Below are positions 35,401-50,400 of a stretch of 64,000 nucleotides of DNA, one piece after another. How positions within the stretch are numbered: the first letter of the stretch is position 1; each line of letters starts with the position of its first letter. The notes under the pieces are model-generated. The model made no database searches, was not told where the DNA came from, and worked only from the letters and a program-made list of their open reading frames with translations. The DNA is from Apostichopus japonicus. Lineage: Eukaryota > Echinodermata > Holothuroidea > Aspidochirotida > Stichopodidae. The DNA lies in the NCBI RefSeq assembly GCF_037975245.1, contig NC_092562.1, forward strand, positions 29,525,554 through 29,589,553, written 5' to 3'. The translations under genes and the position numbers were made by a program.

Positions 35401-38400
35401 ACCATTCAGAGTACCACTCTGTGAAGCCTTGTAAAGAATCAAACTTTACAAGTCAAACTGAAAGTGTCCTTCTGAAAAATAGTGACATTAACTCCACCAT
35501 CTGCCCTGAATGTAGAGCCCTATCTAAAGAGAGAGGCAGTGATGTTTCACCGTTTAGTATCGTAGGCTAACTGTAATTGTACACATTGTGCTGTTTGTAT
35601 ATGAATACTGCAACTTGGGTTACTTACATTTGGCTACAACCTGTTGGTACAGTAGCATGTATACACAACTAGTTGAAGAAAAGGCCAGATATTTGCAAAT
35701 GTAGTTTCTACCTTACTTCAGTCCACCAAATTCATCCCAGGAATGAGGAAAATTTGATGTCATGCTTGCATATGAAATGATATCAATATAATAATTTGTC
35801 GGATGCAATTATTTTTCTGTATAATGAGTAAAAATGTTAATAACTCACTAAGTATGATCTCTCTCTTAGTAGGATTGAGAGGATATTATTAGTGTATATG
35901 ACATGGTTTGGTCAGAGGATCACAGAGATACAACCCAACGCATAATACAGCAAAGAAAACATGATTATTAGATGACAAGTTTCTCAGTATGTATTTCTGT
36001 CTCTAGTTATTCTTGTGCAAAAGGGTTTCCCGCTCTATATGCAAATATATGTTCAATGGGGATGAATATTTAACAGTCAATACTCCAGCGATTTCACTTT
36101 TCTCTGATCTACTCCTGGGCGGAGGGTTTCATGGCCTTTCCACTTGTATATGTGTTTTATTAGCTGAATATTTATTTTATCGTTACCCCGCTAATCCGCT
36201 ATGCTTTCTCGGTTTGTCAATCGTCTTTTTATCGTTCAAGTGTACTTTATTGTATGATTGATGTGACTTCACTTAACACAGTATTGTATTTGTTGTGGTC
36301 TTATGGTCCAAATAAGTTTTGTTGAGATAGGATGTTTTCACCATTCTGACGCTAAATGATACCACTATATAGCACAATTGTCGACCAAGCACTACATTGT
36401 ACACAGTGACTGGACTAACAATGAGGAAAGCATGAAGGGAATAAATTATCTGGTACCGCATCGCAAAATGCTATGCAAAGTGGTCAAATTGCTATACGAG
36501 TCCAAAGATGTATAGCAGTTTGTGTACATAGGAACCATTGTATTTTATAAGAGACAAAATTTCAGTACCTTCAAAACTGCGACACAGAGTTTGATTTCTA
36601 AACTGTTCCACAATGACATGTGTTGTGGAATGATTGGAACTTTTATACACAGGCTCTAAATGGAATGTTGGTTTCTGTTTAAAAGGGAACAAAACTCAAA
36701 GGTCAAGAGAGATAAATGAAAACCTTCCTCGTTTAAGGTAATATTGTCTTTAATATCAGTTACTGTGTTGACTTTTATCTGTAGTGGAATCTATTTATGC
36801 TTAGGTCCCACATGCTGACTGCGAATGACTTCCAGTGTGTACATGAATACAGTTTATAGGGGACAATATAATCTTAAGTCAGTTCTCTTATATTTGCTTC
36901 ATCGATGATTCTTCCGACTAACTCCATAAACTCTGAATATGTTACATTCACAAAGATTAATGCTCAGATGCTAACTGTTTGCTGCCTGTGCTAAAAATAT
37001 GAATCAAAATTTTTATTGAAGTATGCTTCTTTTTCACAATCTGTACCTTCTTATGTAGGAAATGTCAGTATGTATGGGGGAAAATAAAAATTAACATTTA
37101 ATTTTTGCTAGCAGCTTTGCAGATATTAATTTTCTTTGGCTTAAGCCCTAGCTGCACATTAACAGATAAATGTCTGCTTAACTAAAGAGGAAGTATGTTT
37201 ACTAACAGTAACAAAGTACATCACATGGATTCATTGTGTAGTCAAAGCTAACTTAAACAGTGACTGAATCTTTCAGCAGTACTAAGGAATGAAGCTAATT
37301 GACGTACATGTACAGTATATATACATTGAATGCATCAATGAAGAACATATGCTTTATTCCAATCAAAGAAATCTTACAACCATCAAATGAAATTTATGTA
37401 ATTTAAATTAAATTTATTTGAAATTTCTTATATTTACATGCACAGGGTTTTTGCAGTAGATAAGCACTTTTGTTTATTAACAATTTTTTCCTCCTTTTGA
37501 AGCAATTTAATTGGAGAGCTCTGAGGTTGCTAGCACTGCAAGACCAGAACATCACTACTAAGTTGAATAGTATTAAAAACACATCAAAGATTGAACACTG
37601 CATTTTTTTTCCTTTTTTCCTTTTTCTTATTTGTCCTTTTTTTTGTCTTTCTTTGCTGTGAAATTTAATTTCATATATATATTTTTGAATTTGAAGATTC
37701 AGCTTAATAGAGGAGAAGACCTCAGCAAAGACTCTAGATTTATCGGTGCCTTAATAACTGGCACCATCGCAACAAGTTGTAGAAGATTTGTTGCTTTCAG
37801 ACTATGCAACTATTTATGATGTCACATTTTAATATCTTACTGTTCATATTTACATTGATATTGATTCATCTTTAGACCTTCTCCTCCTCCCTTCAACATG
37901 ATCTTAATTGAGCATAGTTTTGACAGTACCCATGTCATCTTATCCTCTTTAAGTTCAAAAGTGAGAGGTAGTTAGTTTAAACCTTTGCTTCTTTTTTTAA
38001 GAGTTTCCACAATTTGGGTTTTGTAAATTTGCAATTCACATACAGTCAAAGATATGTGTCTTTTATTTCCTTTTCTTATCATGGAAGTTATTGATAAGAT
38101 TTCAACGTCTGTTTGACAAAGGAACACATTGGTGGCAAGAAAACAACTGTTTGAGTTTGGTTGGCAAGTTAGCCAAATCTATGAAGGATTTACTCAAAAT
38201 CAGATGGCAATTGCTCCACCTAATCCACCATAATGAAAGAGTAACAAGCATATTCAGGTCATAACATTATATCTCCCAGATTTCATAATACTGTTAGTAA
38301 TCTTGATTAAGCAGCATGTTCGAATTTTAAAAGAATATTCAATATTTGGTTCTGTCAATTGAAGTGAAATGTGATTAGTGAAGTAGTGAAGTTAATAATC

Positions 38401-41400
38401 TACATCGTTACTGAACTTCAGGATCAACTAACATCAAACAATCTATCAAAAAACAAGGGAGCAAGCTGCTCTAAACATATAAACCAATAGGAATCTTCCT
38501 TTCTCTGTTTGAAGTTAAAGGAACGGGCCAAAATGTAATTTAAGTTTTGACTGATGCAAAAACAGCATTCCAATCAAACTTGCTTTCGATTCTCATTTCT
38601 AATTCCTACCTGACCTTATCTAGATAATCCTGCTCATTTGTTGGTGTGGTGTAAACCTTACCCATCCACATAATTTACAAGTTAAAACAATGCCCAGTCC
38701 AAAGTTAGAAAGATGCACCTATGACATCACACTTGTTTGCTTCAAGCTCACTTCTAGTAATGAATGTGACAACTTAAACCATTGTTCAACATTTGAAAAA
38801 CTACAAAGTAGGTAACAATTCCAGATTTTGATTGCATACCTAAATTTTGTTCCATTTTATCTGTCCAGAAGCCTCATGCTGTTTTTTTTTTTTTAAGTAA
38901 ATAAAAAATCCAAAGGATAGATCGAGTTTGCTGGTTATTCGTTAAACCTTGCGAACAGATTTCCTCAATTACTGTAGGGTTTTCATTACTATGGATGTTA
39001 TCATACACTTTGGTTTCTTCTCCATGGGCACAGATTCCATCGGAAAAAGATTTGGTGAAGCTACACAGTAAGGTAATTTATGCCATGCAGTCGAGGAGAC
39101 GAACTTCCACCCAGTGGGACATTCTGGTTGAAAAGGCGTTTGAATTGGAGGATGTAAAGAGCAATGAATCCAACCATTCCAAGTAAGTAGAACCCTCTAT
39201 ACAGAAATATATATGTAGTTTGCAGTATTGTCTGAAATATGATCAGTTTTACCATTGAAAAAGAAGCTATAAAAGTTTCATTCACGGAGGTGTTTTCACG
39301 GAGGTGTTATTCATGGAAGTGTTTTTCTTTCGAAAGTCCCACAAATCCTTGTCAATCAACTGATGCAGTAGTTTAACAAATTACCTTTTTATCTTACGAT
39401 GAGCAAATTAGAACTGATTGCAATATTTTCGACGAATTAAAGAACAAAAGCTTCAAGACGATTGTTTTGTACCATGATAAATTGCAATGTAATTTCTCAG
39501 TTACTCTTTTGTTGTTGATTTATTTGATTTCTCATCTAGAGAAGAAATAGCTATGAAAGTGGAGCCTTTCTCTCACTTTTGGTCCTTCATGATTTTTTTC
39601 TCTTGCAGGAATTACCACCACACCTATGACCCGAACTATAACGGCTTGAAGAGTTACATCTGTACACCTAACGTGGAGTGGCACTGGAGGATTCTGCTGA
39701 TGCCGACCATTCTCAAGGTGGTGGCCGTGGTGTTAGTCATCGGTTCCGTTATGGTCATCTGGTGTGAGATGACTTTCTTCTGTCTCAGTCCAAACCTGTC
39801 TCTTTTCTCCATATTCGTGGATTCAGCCAATAGTAAAAATAATTATTTAGTGATAGAGGTAAGTTAAAACTAATTCATACATGATTTACTTAAATAGAAA
39901 AAAAAGTTTAACCTACAGAAAATTCTGTGTCCCACAAATATAATAGAAGGTATCATTGTGTTAATTAGCAACTTCTTTGAATCACTTGGGATATTACGGT
40001 GGATTTAAGGTAGGCTAAAGTAAGGGATTATATGTTAGGCACCCTGTCGTTTATCTCGAATGGTAAAATATGATGCCTGCAGATTTTATCAGATACAGTC
40101 CAATCATGTTTACTTTAATTTACATGTTGACGTCTAGAGGGGAATTTCTTTTAGATTATTACCATCTTGATTCCCAAATCTTTGGCAAGAAGGTGATCCA
40201 TGGTAAATACAGGGGAAATGAACTAGTTAATTTCATGAATATTCATAAAGTTAAATTTATGCTAATCTTCCTTTCTTTTATTTTGCAGATCATATGTATT
40301 GTTATCATGGCATTTCTCAGTGTGTGCTCCTACTACACCGTGTTTAAAATTAGAATATTTGATTTTTACCTTCTGGCTCCGCATCACCAAACAGACGAGA
40401 ATAGTTTACTCTTTTGTGGCATGTGAGTCATTTTTACAGATTTTTTATTCACAATATATTTTGCTTAGGCTTTCAGGTCACTTTGTTTGTTAAATTTTTC
40501 ATACAATTATGAGTGAGATTAATTCTTGCATTTGGCTATCTTACTTTATGATGTGATGCTCTTTGCTAATTTTCCAGACAAAATGCAGTGTTAATTTATA
40601 TAAATTGCAAAATGAGAGAAATCTGTCTTGTAGAAGTATTTGGCAAATGCACTCACTACACATTGCTGCCCAAAACATACAATATGTACCCCATGCATCA
40701 TTTTCTAAAAATGTACAAAAATATATTCTCCCCCCCCCTCCCCCCTAATTTTTACTGACATATCTTTTGCTCTAATAAAGGCAATTGAATCTTTTAGGAT
40801 GCAGGGGTATTAATAATGTATGTCACTGTTGAATTCTGTGATTTATGTATTTTTTAGCTAAACAATTTTTAGCAATTGTTATATTTATAGCAATACCAGG
40901 ATACCAGCAAACTGTAGCAAGCTACTGTACAGGGTATTGGTGTTGGTGTTATTAATGAGAAAACAACTCTATAGAACCAATTTGTTTCTTTCTTTATCTC
41001 TGTTTCTTTTGTTCCGCTTCTCCCATTCTTATTTTTATCTTTTCTGTGGCCAGTTTTATTAATGTAGTTTAAAGGTGAACTCTTTGATCCATCTCCCAAC
41101 TTCGAAACTTACTCTGCCACTTAAATATGAAATACTGATTTTTTTTAAAATTATTATTATTTTTTTTTTTTATAGTTTTGTTGAAAAGTAGTTGAAAAGA
41201 AATGGTGTGATCTGTGGTGTTGTTGTTTCAGACACAAGTAAAATCAACTTCCTTTTGCTCTTTCGAAAAACTGGACAATTTTGCACAATTAATCGTTTTT
41301 AGGCAAAGTCAGAATTTGTCAACTCCCAGTATCGGAAGACAACAGAAAAACAACACCAATCAACAGATTGATGTGTCAATGATTAACCATGTCAGGGGTC

Positions 41401-44400
41401 ATTTGAAAATGTCACTTCCTTATTAAGAAAAAGAGTTCCGAAAGTAATAAAATACTGGTCATAAGTAACAATGCCAAACCTACTAATGTTTCTCTTTTGT
41501 GTTTTACACACAGGATGCTCTGCCGTCTCACCCCACCTCTGTGTCTGAATTTTCTTAGTTTAATCCACTTGGACACCAGGACGGATGAGTTAGAGACAGC
41601 TTATACAGGGGTAAGTGGCACTCAGAGATGTGTGGGTGGAGGAAGTGGTCTTTAGGATCGGACTTGAAATGGTACTTAATTAAAATGGTACTTCAGTCAG
41701 AATAGGATGTGAGTGAAGAATATCTCAATTAATCAATTACTTGGGATGAGAACGGGCCGGTTTGCTGAGACTCTGGAAAAAGATCATTTTGTAAAGTGAA
41801 GTAGACTGCTGATTGGTTTAGCTTTTTTTCGACTAACTGCTGATTGGATTAGCTTTACAGAGACTTTCACATGACTTAATCATATTCAGACAACTAGCTT
41901 TAAAGCAGCATTTTGCGTCCTTTTCTATGATTTTTCTCAACCTCACTGACTTCACTATGCCATAACGACATACATAACTAGCTTATCTATTTATATTTTA
42001 CTTCAAATGGTGGCATAAAAGTCGAAAAAATTGCAACTTTGAACTTTGTTGTTCTCCAAGATATTTCCTCGCCCATAATATGAATATTTAAACACTACGA
42101 ACGTCATTGACAGATACGTAATATAACACCACGCTTGATTTGTGTAAAGTCTATATGGCAGTTGTACCAGAGAGTTGCATAACAACTCCCTGGTTGTACC
42201 AACGCAAAGTCTTGAATCTATTTTTAGCAACGGCTCATAACTAAACCTGCATCTCTGATTGGTTGAATTCAAACTAGTGGGTTTGGGAACTGAATGCGAT
42301 TAATTTTGTATGTGGAATACTCGCCAATTAACGTTTTTGGCAGGGAAAAACTTGGCTAATAACTTAATTTGCTGTTTTGTGATTTGATGTATGTAAAAAA
42401 CTCGATGGACATGTCAAAAAAGTAGAAAACGGCGACCAAACGCAAAATGCTCATGAATAAACATACTATTCACTGATTGGTGGAATTCAAACTAGTGGAT
42501 TTGGAGATATGAAAACTTTGTCGAGGACACTTTTACTCGTTATCGACATAAATCGTTAATTACTCGCTAATTAACGCTCTTGGCAGGGTGAAACTTGGAT
42601 GGTATCTCAGTTTGCTGTTTTATGATTGATACATCTAAAAAAATCGATGCACACGTTAAAAAGGTGGAAAAAAGCGACCCAACGCAAAATGCTGCTTTAA
42701 TTCAGTGTGAAAACTATGATTTTGTTTTTGTTGTATTTTTTATTCTGTCACTGTAGATTTATTCCTTGAAGTATACAATCCTATTATGGTTTCTTTCATT
42801 TTATGTCTGTATGTGAGAAAGTACCAATATTTAATATATTAATAGGGGAGCTCCACATTGCATTACACAGTAAACATCTCAGTTTTGTCCTACCTCCTGT
42901 TTTTGAAAGGCCACTAGTTGTGTGTGCTGTGTGGATGCTCACACAATTAAATATAAGTTTCACGTCACAACGGATATAAAGGCTCATGAAAAATTCCTGC
43001 CTTAACACTCGGTTTAAACCCACAACACTTCGTAGCAGATAGTACCTAAATAAGAGTCGTGGCTTAAGTTGCCATGGTTACAACTGGTCACATGCATGTG
43101 TGAGCATAAAGGTCATAGTGGTCATACATAGCCTTGCCATGATAACTACATGCATGTTGGAGAGGTTAAAGGTCATAGTGGTCGTACATAGCCTTGTCAT
43201 TGTAACAACATGCATGTTGAGATGAGAGGGTAAAGGTCATAGTGGTCATACATAGCCTAGCCATGATAACTACATGCATGTTAGAGATGAGAGGGTAAAG
43301 GTCATAGTGGTCATACATAGCCTAGCCATGATAACTACATGCATGTTAGAGATGAGAGGGTAAAGGTCATAGTGGTCATACATAGCCTAGCCATGATGAC
43401 TGGTGTGGAGAAGTGAGTGGAATTTTGATATGAAATACTTTCAGCTTACTTAAAAAATTTGAGCTAAATTTAGTAGAAACAACAGAACTGTAAGTTTAGG
43501 TTAGGAAAGCTGTTTTGCAAGGTAGTATCTTCCACCTTTTAACTTATAAAGCAATCATAAATATTACCTGTAAAGAACTGTGACAAAGTGACATTAAGAA
43601 CAAAGTTTCTAGGTGCCAGTGTGAAAACTTTGAGGAAGTTATCCTTCTTAGCTATCTTGAAGTGATGATCCCCTTGGATGGTTTCTCTTTGTCAGGTGAT
43701 GGGAAGACATCTCGACCTATTGCCCTTCATTCAGTCCGGTTTCAACGTCTATTATCCGATCATCGTAGCCGTCCTCTGCCTGGCCACTTACTTCCATCTA
43801 GGGAGTCGCTGCCTCTCCTGTCTCGGCTTCCAACAGTTTGTGGGAGACGACGATATGACAGAGGACATGATAGAAGAAGGTCACCAACTCATGAAAAGAG
43901 GTAATCCTCAAAATATGTGTGTCTGCTTGGAGGGACGAAACAAGGTGGTAAATAAATGTAGTTTGGTTTATGAATCAAGGTAATAACTGACATGGTAGAA
44001 GAAGGTCACCAACTCATGAAAAGAGGTAAACATCAAAATATGTGTGTCTTCTTGGAGGGAAGAAACAAGGGAGTAAATAAATGTAGTTTGGTTTATGAAT
44101 CAAGGTAATAAGTGACATGATAGAAGAAGGTCAACTCATGAAAAGAGGTAATCATCCAAATATGTGTGTCTGCTTGGAGGGAAGAAACAGGGTGGTAAAT
44201 AAATTTAGTTTGGTTTATGAATCAAGGTAATAAGTGACATGGTAGAAGAAGGTCACCAACTCATGAAAAGAGGTAATCATTAAAATATGTGTGTCTGCTT
44301 GGAGGGAAGAAACAAGGGAGTAAATAAATGTAGTTTGGTTTATGAATCAAAGTAATAACTGACATGGTAGAAGAAGGTCACCAACTCATGAAGAGAGGTA

Positions 44401-47400
44401 ATCCTCAAAATATGTGTGTCTGCTTGGAGGGAAGAAACAAGGGAGTAAATAAATGTAGTTTGGTTTATGAATCAAAGTAATAACTGACATGGTAGAAGAA
44501 GGTCACCAACTCATGAAGAGAGGTAATCCTCAAAATATGTGTGCCTGCTAGGAGGGAAGAAACAAGGGAGTAAATAAATGTAGTTTGGTTTATGAATCAA
44601 AGTAATTAGTGACATGGTAGAAGAAGGTCACCAACTCATGAAAAGAGGTAATCATTAAAATATGTGTGCCTGCTAGGAGGGAAGAAACAAGGGAGTAAAT
44701 AAATTTAGTTTGGTTTATGAATCAAGGTAATAAGTGACATGGTAGAAGAAGGTCACCAACTCATGAAAAGAGGTAATCCTCAAAATATGTGTGTCTGCTT
44801 GGAGGGAAGAAACAAGGGAGTAAGTAAATGTAGTTTGGTTTATGAATCAAAGTAATAACTGACATGGTAGAAGAAGGTCACCAACTCATGAAGAGAGGTA
44901 ATCCTCAAAATATGTGTGCCTGCTAGGAGGGAAGAAACAAGGGAGTAAATAAATGTAGTTTGGTTTATGAATCAAAGTAATTAGTGACATGGTAGAAGAA
45001 GGTCACCAACTCATGAAAAGAGGTAATCATTAAAATATGTGTGTCTGCCTGGAGGGAAGAAACAAGGTGGTAAATAAATGTAGTTTGGTTTATGAATCAA
45101 AGTAATTAGTGACATGATAGAAGAAGGTCACCAACTCATGAAAAGAGGTAATCATCAAAATATGTGTGCCTGCTAGGAGGGAAGAAACAAGGGAGTAAAT
45201 AAATGTAGTTTGGTTTATGAATCAAAGTAATAAGTGACATGGTAGAAGAAGGTCACCAACTCATGAAAAGAGGTAATCCTCAAAATATGTGTGCCTGCTA
45301 GGAGGGAAGAAACAAGGGAGTAAATAAATGTAGTTTGGTTTATGAATCAAGGTAATAAGTGACATGATAGAAGAAGGTCAACTCATGAAAAGAGGTAATC
45401 ATCCAAATATGTGTGTCTGCTTGGAGGGAAGAAACAGGGTGGTAAATAAATTTAGTTTGGTTTATGAATCAAGGTAATAAGTGACATGGTAGAAGAAGGT
45501 CACCAACTCATGAAAAGAGGTAATCCTCAAAATATGTGTGCCTGCTAGGAGAGAAGAAACAAGGGAGTAAATAAATGTAGTTTGGTTTATGAATCAAAGT
45601 AATAAGTGACATGGTAGAAGAAGGTCACCAACTCATGAAAAGAGGTAATCCTCAAAATATGTGTGCCTGCTAGGAGGGAAGAAACAAGGGAGTAAATAAA
45701 TGTAGTTTGGTTTATGAATCAAAGTAATAAGTGACATGGTAGAAGAAGGTCACCAACTCATGAAAAGAGGTAATCCTCAAAATATGTGTGCCTGCTAGGA
45801 GGGAAGAAACAAGGGAGTAAATAAATGTAGTTTGGTTTATGAATCAAGGTAATAAGTGACATGATAGAAGAAGGTCAACTCATGAAAAGAGGTAATCATC
45901 CAAATATGTGTGTCTGCTAGGAGGGAAGAAACAAGGGAGTAAATAAATGTAGTTTGGTTTATGAATCAAGGTAATAAGTGACATGGTAGAAGAAGGTCAC
46001 CAACTCATGAAAAGAGGTAATCCTCAAAATATGTGTGCCTGCTAGGAGGGAAGAAACAAGGGAGTAAATAAATGTAGTTTGGTTTATGAATCAAGGTAAT
46101 AAGTGACATGGTAGAAGAAGGTCACCAACTCATGAAAAGAGGTAATCCTCAAAATATGTGTGCCTGCTAGGAGGGAAGAAACAAGGGAGTAAATAAATGT
46201 AGTTTGGTTTATGAATCAAGGTAATAAGTGACATGATAGAAGAAGGTCAACTCATGAAAAGAGGTAATCATCCAAATATGTGTGTCTGCTTGGAGGGAAG
46301 AAACAGGGTGGTAAATAAATTTAGTTTGGTTTATGAATCAAGGTAATAAGTGACATGGTAGAAGAAGGTCACCAACTCATGAAAAGAGGTAATCATCAAA
46401 ATATGTGTGTCTGCTTGGAGGGAAGAAACAAGGGAGTAAATAAATGTAGTTTGGTTTATGAATCAAAGTTATAAGTTACAGGTATACCGAGAGCAGTAAA
46501 CACATGAATTGATGTAATCAGCTAAAGTATAAGACTTGAAATGAGAAACTATTTGTAGAAAGGAAACAGTAAAAGGCAAACACATAGGTCCAACTCCATC
46601 TGAATAGCTTGTTCCATTTGCTGTGGTTACAGAATTAATTCCTTTTATTTGGATGAATAAATTGCATGATAATCTGTGATATAATACATGGACTATACCC
46701 CCATACCCCCATAGACCATACCCCATACATACATGGACTATACCCCCAAACTGCTTGTGTGTTTCTTTAAAGTTGAAATGAAATGTTCACAACCTTTGAC
46801 AATAAGTCAACTTTTTTGTGACATCTGCAACGGTTTCTCCCCGACAGAAAAGAGAAAACGAGAAAGAGCCCTGAAAAGCGAAAGCAGGAAAAGGTACATT
46901 GAGAAAATAAAACCGAGAGAAAATGGTCAGAGGCTGGAGAATTTAAACTCCCATAGCGACAGAAGCTTTAACCGGGAAGCTGCATCAGGTGAGTAGTTTT
47001 GTCATAGGTATCAATGTCTAAATGGAGCACCAAATGCATGCCGTGTAGGTGGTTAAGCAATGTTTTGTGTTTGGTTACGACTAAGCAGCAATCTGTCCAA
47101 ATGGACAAAGAATCAAGCCACATTTTGACTGCAATCTATTAAAGCTTTGACACGTTCCTACCTCTGTTTCACACCCAAAAGTACAGATTATCAGCAATTA
47201 ACCAACAACTCTCTTTCCATATTTCAACATGTTTCATCAAGAATCTCTTGTTTCATTAAGTGTAGATTACACGAAAGTCTCTGAACACACTAATGTCGCA
47301 GACATGTGATATTTAGTCAATTTTCTTTATTAGTTTTAAATGAATATTGAAACTGGTTGAACTAAGAAAGTGCTTGTTTAATAGGATTACACCATGAACA

Positions 47401-50400
47401 AACATTCAACTGCTGCATTGAGGGTGTGCCGTTGTACAATAACAAGCTTCATCAACGCATCACTCAGTCTCCATATCACACATTATGTACTGCTTTAGTA
47501 AATGTCTGCTGCAAAATATTCAATTGTTTTCAAACTTTCGTGGAAGTTTTGTGCTTGGTGATAGCATTCATTCATCAACTTGTATTGTCAGTATATTATG
47601 TTGTTGTATCAACATTATAGCATGTTAGCATTACGGCAGCAGATGTGCTGAAAAAACCCACCAAAGTTTCTCTCCAACTACAACAGGAATATGATAAAAA
47701 CAAAACTGTGCTCAGACTTAGGAAACTTCAAGCTATTTACTTGGCTAAATGCCAGGGGATTATGTCACATGCCAGTGGAAATAAGTCTCTTGCATTTTGC
47801 TGCCGTTGCAAGAGTAATGTTGCTTTTGTATTGATCAAAAGAAAGTGAAAGTTGGAATTGATTCAAAGCAAATGAAAAGTGGGAATATTAAATTTAGTCA
47901 TTACCTGTTTTTGCTCTATCGGTTCATAGCAAAGGGCTAAAATTGTGAAGTTCTTCTAGGCCTGGTGCTTTTCCACGAAGTGTGGAGGGGTGAGCTAATG
48001 AGCTGCATTAACTTCCGTGCCAAAAATAATCCCAAAATGGCAGCAGCGACCTCTTGACATCCTTCTTTCCCTTTCATCAGTTGAAGTTGTCAAGATTAAG
48101 TTAGCTTCAGCCTGTTGCACACACTACCAATCAACATTCAACTCATAAGTTGTTACGTTAAAATTGTGGGTAGTCTTGCAGTGTGCATATAGATGCTGAA
48201 GATTAGGCCTGATTGAAATGTTGAACATCAGTTTTAAGGAACGTCAGCTTCAGTCGGGCACACTGAACGTGTAGAGGTGTCCGCAGTGTGAGGTGGTTCA
48301 CTACTAAATATGGTACAGATTGAACAAATGTAGGCAATCTTGGGTACTTAATTTACATGCGACCTAAACGAGCTACGGTTGTTAACAGTAAACGGCCATT
48401 GCGTTCGCTATTCAGTCATTCAGTGTGCGTCCGAGGGTCTTCACAACACTCGAAAACTAGGTCATAAGGGTCAAGTAAAGTCAGGTCATGATAAGTCGAT
48501 CAGTGTGCGGCTTGCTTTAAAGCAAGTGCATTATCGTTAGTGAGCAAGATATTTAGGTGAGAGTTTTGCGTTTGTTTACCACTGATATGCTTTCAGAGTA
48601 TAAGCTATCGTAGTTTGCGTAGCAATCACAAAAGTGTGTTTTATGAAACCTGCCAAACTTTCAAACTGCTGACATACTGCAGGCTTGAAACCAATAGGAT
48701 GAAGACTGGAGGTGACCAATTTATATACCCTACTCCTGCTAGTAGTATAGGTACATAGTAGAACAATATAGTTAAGTGGATATAATCTTAGACCCTCTTG
48801 ATGCATTAACATGTCATAGCTCATCATATGAGGAATGTAACTCACTGCTGTTTCACCTCCTATCTTTAAGGTGGTAGCCTCGTCCACCCAGCAGCTATTG
48901 GTTCCACCTATGGTTCTTAACATTTTGTTACCCTGACACTCTTCGCAGGAAAATCTGCCATTGTTATGGGATGTCAGTATATCAAGAATTCATTTATAAG
49001 CCCTAGTCTAAGCTAGGCATAATAACATATCACATGAGCCCACTACCATGCCATGACTGATGTGCCTAGCCCTAGTCTAAGCTAGGCATAATAACACATA
49101 ACACAGGCCACTACCCTGCCATGAATGATGTGCCCAACCCTAGTCTAAGCTAGGTATAATAACACATAACACGAGCCCACTACCCTGGCATAACTGATGT
49201 GCCCAACCCTAGTCTTAAGCTAGGCATAATAACACATAACACAAGCCCACCACCCTGCCATGACTGATGTGCCAAGCCCTAGTCTAAGCTAGGCATAATA
49301 ACATATCACATGAGCCCACTACCATGCCATGACTGATGTGCCTAGCCCTAGTCTAAGCTAGGCATAATAACACATAACACAGGCCACTACCCTGCCATGA
49401 ATGATGTGCCCAACCCTAGTCTAAGCTAGGTATAATAACACATAACACGAGCCCACTACCCTGGCATAACTGATGTGCCCAACCCTAGTCTTAAGCTAGG
49501 CATAATAACACATAACACAAGCCCACCACCCTGCCATGACTGATGTGCCAAGCCCTAGTCTAAGCTAGGCATAATAACATATCACATGAGCCCACTACCA
49601 TGCCATGACTGATGTGCCTAGCCCTAGTCTAAGCTAGGCATAATAACACATAACACAGGCCACTACCCTGCCATGACTGATGTGCCAAGCCCTAGTCTAA
49701 GCTAGGCATAATAACATATCACATGAGCCCACTACCATGCCATGACTGATGTGCCTAGCCCTAGTCTAAGCTAGGCATAATAACACATAACACAGGCCAC
49801 TACCCTGCCATGAATGATGTGCCCAACCCTAGTCTGAGCTAGGCATAATAACACATAACACAAGCCCACCACCCTGCCATGACTGATGTGCCAAGCCCTA
49901 GTCTAAGCTAGGCATAATAACATATCACATGAGCCCACTACCATGCCATGACTGATGTGCCTAGCCCTAGTCTAAGCTAGGCATAATAACACATAACACA
50001 GGCCACTACCCTGCCATGACTGATGTGCCAAGCCCTAGTCTAAGCTAGGCATAATAACATATCACATGAGCCCACTACCATGCCATGACTGATGTGCCTA
50101 GCCCTAGTCTAAGCTAGGCATAATAACACATAACACAGGCCACTACCCTGCCATGAATGATGTGCCCAACCCTAGTCTAAGCTAGGTATAATAACACATA
50201 ACACGAGCCCACTACCCTGGCATAACTGATGTGCCCAACCCTAGTCTTAAGCTAGGCATAATAACACATAACACAAGCCCACCACCCTGCCATGACTGAT
50301 GTGCCAAGCCCTAGTCTAAGCTAGGCATAATAACACATAACATGAGCCCACTACCCTGCCATGACTGATGTGCCTAGCCCTAGTATAACTTAGGCATAAT

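Noticed and set aside
43860-46480. CRISPR-like appearance of the 125-bp array
   Set aside because: The whole unit repeats, with no unique spacers, and it is in a eukaryotic intron; it is a minisatellite.
48576-48923. 115-codon minus-strand frame in LMBRD2 intron 11
   Set aside because: It has no recognisable domain, no splice context and ordinary AT-rich composition; length alone is not enough in 64 kb.
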